From Euglena gracilis (taxonomy: Eukaryota > Euglenida > Euglenophyceae > Euglenales): a stretch of 64,000 nucleotides of DNA. How positions within the stretch are numbered: the stretch's first letter is position 1; each line of letters starts with the position of its first letter. The stretch covers positions 62,698,257 to 62,762,256 of the forward strand of contig CP154956.1 in the NCBI GenBank assembly GCA_039621445.1, read 5' to 3'. The notes under the pieces are model-generated. The model saw only the letters and a program-made list of their open reading frames with translations, was not told where the DNA came from and made no database searches. Shown in pieces: positions 56,001 through 61,850 of this stretch. Position numbers and translations under genes: made by a program.

Positions 56001-56937
56001 CCCGTTCCGCCTTAACCCGAAATTCCTTCTCAATTTCCTCCATACAAACTTTCCTAACAGCATAATCCTCCCTACGATATCCGCTTTTTCGTTCCAACAC
56101 GGTTAACAAATACTCCACCAGTTGTTTGGGCATCCTCCATTTTTTCTGAGTACCAACTGTCATTCCATATCCTCCCAACTTTTCTCGGTGACTCCTCCCC
56201 CCAGGAATCAAATTCGGGCAGGTCTGGCCATCACAAAGTTTGTTTTGTAGCTTGCTCAGATTTTCGCTCCCCCAGATTCGGGTGGGCTTTTGATATCCCC
56301 AATCTGAAAACTGACAATAGTCAACATCGACAAAAGTCAGATTTTGAACACAGGGTCTTTTCCGCAAAAGTCCATGACGGGGATTTTCAATCCACCACAA
56401 CTTTGGTTTGAAATATTCGACAATCTCCAAAGTTTTTTTGACCAGCCGATCTGCCCCCTCCAAATTTCTGACTCCCAATGTTTTGGCCAAGCTATATTCT
56501 GTACAGGGCACCCCCGCAGCGATGATCTGAAAATATCCGGGGGGGTACCTCCAATATCTCCACTCCAAAATATTTGCACAGTGGGTTGGGTTAAATCTGG
56601 GGTTTATGTCCACTGACACAACCTTAAACCCCTGCTCTCTTAGGCAATCCCCAACCGAGCCTTTACCGCAAAAAAGGTCTAAAGCTCTTTTCTTTACGGA
56701 AGGCTGTGCACGATCCCTTATGGGATCTGATTTTTTACAGATTTGGGCCGAATCACAGATTTGCACGTCACGCACACACACACCCGACACATTGGACACA
56801 CCTTGCACAGAAGTCTCCTGGGATGGCAGATTTTTCATCGTGGTTTCACTCGCACGAGATTTCTCATGCCACCTGGGATTTGTGTATGTCTTTGTGTGGG
56901 GCTGGGTATGCGAGCCCGGGGCGGCTCCCGCCCCCAA
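53053..56937 (-). CDS. Pol with C5-methyltransferase, Dam-like, protease, RT and RNase H domains (nested element)
   Basis: 1294 codons counted from a TTG, with no ATG until residue 34; the frame is in phase with the preceding Gag ORF across one TAG. C5-cytosine methyltransferase, residues ~84-260: RALDLFCGKGSVGD (SAM site), AAGVPCTEYSLAKT (catalytic Cys145), WWIENPRHGLL (ENP) and DYCQFSDWGYQKPTRIWG. Dam-like domain, ~300-420: DCFATSQNARCEKFYG, ETLWMNPPWTLWPEV and AICICPDWNRRWVKN. Protease: ILIDTGAEANLI (Asp482). RT: VVDLRGPNSQTRRCNYPLP, FSIIDLKQAFHQQPLHPE, and ATGYIDDILVG with catalytic Asp pair 882-883. RNase H: LRVDASGYAVG, PRELETYA, LTDHQSLESW and ADILSRW. All core catalytic residues are present. 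The methyltransferase-first arrangement is unusual for Ty3 pol. Confidence 0.93.
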   Translation of the reverse strand: MGAGAAPGSHTQPHTKTYTNPRWHEKSRASETTMKNLPSQETSVQGVSNVSGVCVRDVQICDSAQICKKSDPIRDRAQPSVKKRALDLFCGKGSVGDCLREQGFKVVSVDINPRFNPTHCANILEWRYWRYPPGYFQIIAAGVPCTEYSLAKTLGVRNLEGADRLVKKTLEIVEYFKPKLWWIENPRHGLLRKRPCVQNLTFVDVDYCQFSDWGYQKPTRIWGSENLSKLQNKLCDGQTCPNLIPGGRSHREKLGGYGMTVGTQKKWRMPKQLVEYLLTVLERKSGYRREDYAVRKVCMEEIEKEFRVKAERDCFATSQNARCEKFYGEDDDAMKKDWGAEETLWMNPPWTLWPEVAEKLQNSNCRAICICPDWNRRWVKNLVAMAVKKIYFPKGTKLFEADGRILRGTRWGVWALLIDRRQPSQGGAAPGKKKLVRLKKRMLRGTKTRGGAKKLGEDRQLLLKTQIRLANGEEKKARILIDTGAEANLIRQGLIGDHLMYPAKDPLRFETANGQTLAGGSRCAKVKMILQQNWNEEREIERVEYEVEFYEANIKVDAILSYPWLAEAKLGIFPHHKALVKDSPDLIFLRGVERRRGPQKFRDDTNFSVDNVTVADGSSFGLQKLGLCLPLEGLDQELQFLSDEDLGEVATNLEGSDPPVQVINRMIIAREGEDKKEEERVVKLREQVLQDYRGTVFRSSPFPDPPERGQYGYAYIPLKEGAKPTRQKPFFMHGERKEALEKITQDWLDKKYIEPATAKNSEWLSQTFPVPKKSNDFPWRGVVDLRGPNSQTRRCNYPLPKIEDILVKHGANQMFSIIDLKQAFHQQPLHPESRPITCCFTPKGIFQWRVNVMGLTNAPQQFQQMIDDRLTPVRDIATGYIDDILVGTTVGEGEDLVGAHEKDLRRVLEVLKTELLVADEFKAKLFVEEVEFCGQILGNGTRRPAPGKLRAIEKWEVPKTITALRAFLGFTNYYNAYIHMYAEVAARLQDKLKVPREVGKKGSRKPVEFDGEDLKAFEELKKRLCSGLMLQRVDPDKPFVLRVDASGYAVGATLEQMKEGGGRPTAQDVIEKKTVPVAFMSRKLTEGQRKWTPRELETYAIILALQKWESWIGLQPVLVLTDHQSLESWTREVLDTPSGPVGRRARWHQIFSKYDLTVGYIPGKENTIADILSRWAYPASQALRDISKHGSAEDKDEMENFIREEKEEEKQCLEIRIKNQPNLRNAWIRGVTTRSGKNVTPEEEKGECTRRGTEGGVDPGGKDTPVDTHSQGPRKEKKRVHFWDEKVGPCPRDG

Positions 56938-56955
56938 CGGTCCACCCCGGCTATC

Positions 56956-59013
56956 CTAGCAACGGTTTCCTTTCCCCCTTCCTTTGCCTTTGCCTTTTCC
57001 ACCGTCCTGGCCCTTTCCCCTAGACCAGTCATTTCCATTGTTTCCTTTCCCCCAGGAATTGTTTCCTTTGCCCTTTCCTTTGCCTTTGCCTTTGCCACCA
57101 CCAGACTGTGAATCAAAATTCTGTTGATTTGAGTTCCACCACTGATTTCCCTGAAAATTGGCATTGGCATTGGAATTCCACCCAGAATCGTTTCTCCATC
57201 CACCCCCATTGCCAAATTGAGATTGCTGGGGGGGTGAGTAGGACCGGGGGGGTGGCAATGACTGTGATCGAATCACTGGCACTGGATTTTGCACTGGGGG
57301 GTTCACGTTTGCATTGGTCGCAGGAGCTGCCACCTGTGAATCTGATTTTCCAACGGACGGTTTTGCCACCGTTTCGCCCCCCTTTGCTGACCGTGTTGGG
57401 GAGGGTGTCCTGGACCCCTTGGCCCGATCTGCCTTAGCAGACCTGGCCCTCCGGTTTCCAAATGCATTTGGCTCCCTGGAACTGTGTATCATGTCTTGAG
57501 AATCCCTGGAAGACAATTTTCGCTCAACAAAACGGAAAATTTCTTCAACTCCCATTTTTGGCTGTTCCTCCACAATTTTGATCCTTTTATCCGTGCCTGT
57601 GATTGGTTTCCCACTGACCTCTTTCAGTTTGTCGCAAATCGTAGTGTTGGGCAAAAAGACTTCGAACTCCAGCGGTGAAACTTTCGAAACCTTGCAGGGC
57701 TTTTCCCCAGTGACACGTTCCACAGCACAAATAATGTTTTCCTCGGTTGCAGGCACTCCAGGGTACATTTTGACTTTCGGTCCACACGTTGATTTCCTTT
57801 CCTCCTCATCGGCGACCCAATGCAAAATGAAATTTGGCAGTTTTCCCTTGACCAGTCTTTCTGCCTCATCGTCAGTGGCGCTTTTCACCTGTCTCCAGGC
57901 TATTCTGAAATTTATGACAAAATCTCGCCATTCCTGTACGGTAATTTTCCCTTGGTTCACGAGGTTCACATCATACCATTTTTTTCTGGCACACTCGGAT
58001 TGAGTTCCAGCATATTTCCCTTCAAGCCTGTCAAATTCCTCCTCGAAAGATGTTTTCTTGTTAAATGCCAGTGGGAATTGCAATTCCTTTTGATTTGTGT
58101 CGTCCAGCGTCATTGCAAAAAGCTGAAGCTTGAGTGAATCAGACATATGTCCATTTTGCAAAATAACCAACGTCCTGAAATATTGATCCCAATCCCGCAC
58201 AAAGGACGACCAGTCTTTTGGCTGTCCAGAAAAATTTGGAGCTACCAGGTTTTTCATCAATTGATGCGTTGCCACTGCATTTGATGAAACCAGCCCTGCA
58301 CCTGCAGGCACTGCCCCCACAGGTCGTGCACAAACCTGCCTGACATGTGTCGCATGTGATCCTGGTTCAGCGTATTCATAGCCTTCAATTTCAACCGGAT
58401 TTTTCTCGATCACAGGTAAATCGTTGTAACCAAAAAGATCAAACTCTTCGATTTCTGGGTTTCCAGCTGATTTTGCTCTTGTTTCCTTTGTCAGATCCAC
58501 TGTCGCAGATTTGGCAGATTCAGCTTGCTGATTTTTCATCACCAAAAACTCAGCCTGAAATAAATCCAGCTTTTGTTGCAATTTTTTCCGCTCCTGCTGT
58601 TCTTTAAAAAGTTCACTGGACTGCTGTTGCAGTAAAACTCCAACCTGCTGTTTCATCGAATTTTCCATTTCAGCCCGAACTTTCTCAAACTGCCCCTCCC
58701 TTTCACTCAGCCTCAACCTTTCCTGCAACATTTCACTGATAATGACCTCCAAATTCTTTCTCGTTTGCAGCCCCAACTCCCTTTGCACCTCCAACCGAAT
58801 TGTTTCCTCACTCTTGTTAATCAGGTCACAGACTTTTTCAATGGGAAAATCTTTCCGACCCAGAAAATTCTCCAACCTCCCCAAACGATCATTCAGAGCT
58901 TTGCTCTCTCGCTCCAGGGACTGTGAAAATTCCTTCAATTTCTCAGCCTGTGCCTGAAATTTGGCAAACTCAGTCTCCCCCAAAACTTTTGCATTGCTGA
59001 AAAATGATCCCAA
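56956..59013 (-). CDS. Gag capsid ORF2 with KG-repeat tail (nested element)
   Basis: 685 codons opening on a TTG (no ATG), overlapping ORF1 by 44 nt in the +1 frame. An N-terminal coiled coil (LKEFSQSLERESKALNDRL, KKLQQKLDLFQAEFLVMKN), a capsid-like domain at about 250-430 (NFSGQPKDWSSFVRDWDQYF, WRDFVINFRIAWRQVKS), an Arg/Ser/Pro-rich stretch, then an Asn/Gln-rich part and a tail of KGKGKGKGKGN repeats. The tail probably binds nucleic acid in place of a zinc knuckle. It ends CTA-strand TAG (56956-56958), with the pol frame continuing in phase directly after. In the old copy (near 20.2 kb) ORF1 and ORF2 are one frame. Confidence 0.88.
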   Translation of the reverse strand: MGSFFSNAKVLGETEFAKFQAQAEKLKEFSQSLERESKALNDRLGRLENFLGRKDFPIEKVCDLINKSEETIRLEVQRELGLQTRKNLEVIISEMLQERLRLSEREGQFEKVRAEMENSMKQQVGVLLQQQSSELFKEQQERKKLQQKLDLFQAEFLVMKNQQAESAKSATVDLTKETRAKSAGNPEIEEFDLFGYNDLPVIEKNPVEIEGYEYAEPGSHATHVRQVCARPVGAVPAGAGLVSSNAVATHQLMKNLVAPNFSGQPKDWSSFVRDWDQYFRTLVILQNGHMSDSLKLQLFAMTLDDTNQKELQFPLAFNKKTSFEEEFDRLEGKYAGTQSECARKKWYDVNLVNQGKITVQEWRDFVINFRIAWRQVKSATDDEAERLVKGKLPNFILHWVADEEERKSTCGPKVKMYPGVPATEENIICAVERVTGEKPCKVSKVSPLEFEVFLPNTTICDKLKEVSGKPITGTDKRIKIVEEQPKMGVEEIFRFVERKLSSRDSQDMIHSSREPNAFGNRRARSAKADRAKGSRTPSPTRSAKGGETVAKPSVGKSDSQVAAPATNANVNPPVQNPVPVIRSQSLPPPRSYSPPQQSQFGNGGGWRNDSGWNSNANANFQGNQWWNSNQQNFDSQSGGGKGKGKGKGKGNNSWGKGNNGNDWSRGKGQDGGKGKGKGRGKGNRC

Positions 59014-61279
59014 AGCGTCCCTCCAGACCAGAGCTTAGCTCACCGACTGCAGATTTGACCTGATTAACAGCAATTTCCTGCTGTTTTTCCTTCTCTCCCC
59101 CACTTGTTTGCACCACCACGTGCATCTCCCCCACAGATTTTTCCAAAATCGACAGCTTCTGAGAAAAATCCCTCTCATTTTTTCTCAACCCCTCAACCTG
59201 GGCCTCAAAAAACGAGTTAACTCCATCCTCCACTTTCTTCACTTTTTCAGCAAACTGCCGTTCCATTTCCACACTCAACAAATGCCTTTGGCATTGGGCC
59301 AGATTTTGCACCATTTCACCATTTTGCTGAAACTGCAAAAGCAAGTCGTTTACAGTTGCACTCAGTTCAGCCTGAATTTCACGTTTCACCATGGCAATGT
59401 GATCAGCCATTCGCCCATCATGCATGCCCAATGCCTCATTGACCAGATTCAATGTCTGCCCCTGTGACATGGCCAATGCCTGATTTAGCCTGTTTTCTGC
59501 CTCCCCCACCAGATTTTCAGCCGTTTTTTCAGGATTTTTTCCTTCCTGCACCAAAAGTCTGCCATGTAAACATTCAATTTTGCAACTGATTTCTTCACCC
59601 CAATTGTTCCAATCATCATCAGATTGGCCATAGCCCGATTCCATTTCCACATCATGCTGATTTTCAGGGTTTTCGGACCCAGTTTCTGCAGAAAAACTGG
59701 TGTTTGACTGTAAATTCTGTGGCTGGGTCTGTGGAAAATCTGGCTGAATTGGCTGAAAAATCTGGGCTGGGCCTGTGTTTGAAGACACTGTTAACGCTGG
59801 CTGAAAAACCTGCCCATGCATCTGGGCTGGTCCCATGATTGCTGGAACAGATGACTCAGCCGAAAACTGCTGGGCTGTCTGAAAAACCTGAGAAGTCATC
59901 TGGGCTGGCCCCATGATTGCTGGAACAGATGACCCAGCCGAAAACTGCTGGGCTGGCTGAAAAACCTGTGAAGTCATCTGGGCTGGCCCCATGATTGGTG
60001 GGACAGATGACCCAGCCGAAAACTGCTGGGCTGGGTGAAAAACCTGTCCAGGCATCTGGGCTGGGACAGACATCTCAGCCGAAAACGGCTGGGCTGGCTG
60101 AAAAACCTGCAGCTGGGCTGCAGCTGGCTGTGCTGACTGCGATTCTGAACTGTGTGTTAACAGCAATGGTTCTGGCTGGGCTGTTAAACACAAAATTTTT
60201 TGTTCTGGCCCTGGGCTGCTGTCTCGTGACGACACAGAAAGTTGCCGAAAACCTGAAAAATTTACTGGCCACATGCCAGCAGCTTTCATTCTCTGCATAA
60301 CCATTTCCTGAATTATAGCGTTTTCAGCTCTTTTTTCTTCCTCTGATTCGCTTTCGTAAGCTGGGGGGTCTGGTTCCTCATCACTGCTGTGCAGTGGAAC
60401 CAGCTGAAAATTTTCTGGCCCTGCCACCGTGATGGGCCTTATGCATGTAATTGCCCCCCTCCCCGAATCAGAATCAGATTCTGATTCCTGTGTCGTTTCT
60501 GAAAATTCTGAAGACGATAAAGTTTCTGCAGCCTGAAAATTGTTTTCTGCCACAGATTCCGTCACGATTTGCAATGATGCCACAGGTTCTGAAAACTGGG
60601 CTGCAGAAAACTCAGTTTCCTTTTCGTTCTGAAAATAGATTTCTGCCACAGATCTCAGAAAATTTTCACCACAATCTGAAACTCGGACAGATTGACCTGA
60701 AAACGAGCAGATTTGTGCAGATTCTTCTGAATATTCACAGACAACCGAGTTGGTGAAACTGCCCTCGTGTACCATTCTGTTGACACAGCCAACAGAACAA
60801 TCCTCTGTGACCGTGTTGACCGTCTCTGAAAAATTTTCACTGACTGGGTCAGTGAAACAACCTTTGCTTGTGATGTCAGCCGAATCTGGAAACTTTGCAC
60901 TGATTCTGCTGGCAGAGGCAGCGGAACAAATCTCTGCAACGACGTTCACCGAATCTGAAAAAACCTCACTGACGAAGTCAGTGAGCCGACCTCTGCTAAC
61001 CATGTTTACCGGCCCCACCCCCTGTGCGCCGCCGGTCGCCCCCGCGACCGGCGAGTCCCGGTGGGCCGAGGGCCCGGGGGGGTCCTCGCCGTCGTGGATA
61101 ACCACCGACAGCAGGGGGGGGGGTGTTTCCGGGGTGGGGCCTGCGCTTTCTCGGGGAATTGGTGGGCTCAAGCCAACCCCCATTTTTTCACCCAGGTGGT
61201 TTCCCCAACCCCAGCCGGTGCGTAGGATCGTTTTTTCAAGGGTTTCCGAAACTTTGGTGAAAAACGAAAAATCTGCCAT
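58970..61279 (-). CDS. ORF1 of the nested element: Gag N-part that starts inside the LTR
   Basis: 769 residues from ATG 61279 (inside the 5' LTR) to TGA 58970. About the first 92 codons are LTR sequence, and the frame then crosses the PBS (GVGPVNMVSRGRLTDFVSE). The middle is Ser/Glu-rich, with degenerate repeats around DSVN/SEEFS-type phrases. Next come four to five ~30-residue repeats of PAIMGPAQMTSQVFQPAQQF, then a coiled-coil end (ENLVGEAENRLNQALAMSQG, KNERDFSQKLSILEKSVGE). The same frame is preserved across the LTR/PBS boundary in the old copy at 21.5-22.1 kb, which supports real translation. Function unknown beyond probable Gag assembly. Continuing into ORF2 needs a +1 shift at AGTTTTGGGGGAGACTGA. 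Confidence 0.78.
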   Translation of the reverse strand: MADFSFFTKVSETLEKTILRTGWGWGNHLGEKMGVGLSPPIPRESAGPTPETPPPLLSVVIHDGEDPPGPSAHRDSPVAGATGGAQGVGPVNMVSRGRLTDFVSEVFSDSVNVVAEICSAASASRISAKFPDSADITSKGCFTDPVSENFSETVNTVTEDCSVGCVNRMVHEGSFTNSVVCEYSEESAQICSFSGQSVRVSDCGENFLRSVAEIYFQNEKETEFSAAQFSEPVASLQIVTESVAENNFQAAETLSSSEFSETTQESESDSDSGRGAITCIRPITVAGPENFQLVPLHSSDEEPDPPAYESESEEEKRAENAIIQEMVMQRMKAAGMWPVNFSGFRQLSVSSRDSSPGPEQKILCLTAQPEPLLLTHSSESQSAQPAAAQLQVFQPAQPFSAEMSVPAQMPGQVFHPAQQFSAGSSVPPIMGPAQMTSQVFQPAQQFSAGSSVPAIMGPAQMTSQVFQTAQQFSAESSVPAIMGPAQMHGQVFQPALTVSSNTGPAQIFQPIQPDFPQTQPQNLQSNTSFSAETGSENPENQHDVEMESGYGQSDDDWNNWGEEISCKIECLHGRLLVQEGKNPEKTAENLVGEAENRLNQALAMSQGQTLNLVNEALGMHDGRMADHIAMVKREIQAELSATVNDLLLQFQQNGEMVQNLAQCQRHLLSVEMERQFAEKVKKVEDGVNSFFEAQVEGLRKNERDFSQKLSILEKSVGEMHVVVQTSGGEKEKQQEIAVNQVKSAVGELSSGLEGRFGIIFQQCKSFGGD
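60990..61002 (-). other. Primer-binding site of the nested element
   Basis: On the minus strand, directly abutting the LTR: TGGTTAGCAGAGG. This resembles the initiator-Met PBS with one extra T. The old copy at 21979-21990 has TGGTAAGCAGAG in the same place, so the site is conserved. Confidence 0.75.
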
Positions 61280-61846
61280 TTTGATTGCAAATCTCACTTC
61301 TCCTCTCTCTCTCTCTCTCACTCACTCACTCTCACACTCTCTTGCACACCTTGCAAAACCAACCCACTGAAACTTGGAACTTTGAAGCCAAAACTGAAAG
61401 AAACTTGAATTCTGAAACTCCGAAACTTGAATGAGAAGACACTTGAAACTGAAACTGTGAAATGTGAATGTATGAAATGTGCAAACCTTGGGGCAAGGAG
61501 CGTTCGGTGAAGGTGGCGAAGACGGTGATATAGAGGAGTGGGCGGTGGTGTTTAAGGCTCCTTCAAGACAATGACTTCAATGGATCAATTACCAACAATG
61601 AAACTCAGCTTGCAATTCCAAATCAAAGTCCAATTGCCAAATTCAATACAATAGTATTCCTTCTTGCCAAATATTGGGGAAAACCCCTCAAGTTCTGTGA
61701 AAAATGACAAATTTGAAAGCGCAAACTAATTTGACCCGCTTCCAATTTAAGTCGCGGGTTTTTTTAACTGGTTGGCTGTTACCCGCGACTTTGAAATTTG
61801 CGCTTTCTGGCAATTTTTGGCTGCCGGCGAAAGCCGGCGGCCGACA
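61003..61846 (-). repeat. 5' LTR of the nested element (844 bp)
   Basis: Same ends and hairpin (61030-61053) as the other LTR. On the minus strand the ATG of ORF1 lies inside it at 61279-61277, and the frame stays open through its inner end. The promoter should lie in the 61300-61846 part, but no TATA box is clear to me. Confidence 0.95.
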
Positions 61847-61850
61847 ACTG
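61847..61850 (+). other. Target-site duplication ACTG, right
   Basis: Matches 48580-48583. With one copy removed, the outer element's frame reads through the site without a stop (codons ACT GAA ACC). Confidence 0.85.

Larger units (their letters stand above)
48584..61846 (-). mobile_element. Nested, very young Ty3-like element with methyltransferase domains and a chromodomain
   Basis: 13,263 bp on the minus strand. Order from its 5' end: LTR (61846-61003), PBS, ORF1 (Gag N-part), ORF2 (capsid), pol (C5 methyltransferase, Dam-like domain, protease, RT, RNase H), integrase with chromodomain, accessory zinc-knuckle region, C-run minisatellite, PPT, LTR (49425-48584). Integrase type and chromodomain place it with chromovirus-like Ty3 elements. 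The LTRs differ by only two substitutions and one CT unit by eye, and the target duplication is intact, so it inserted recently. Main frames are open. The junctions need frameshifting, readthrough or splicing to give a polyprotein. Confidence 0.93.

Noticed and set aside
54477-56616. Plus-strand ORFs opposite pol
   Set aside because: Antisense shadows of the methyltransferase/RT frame, with no independent motifs.
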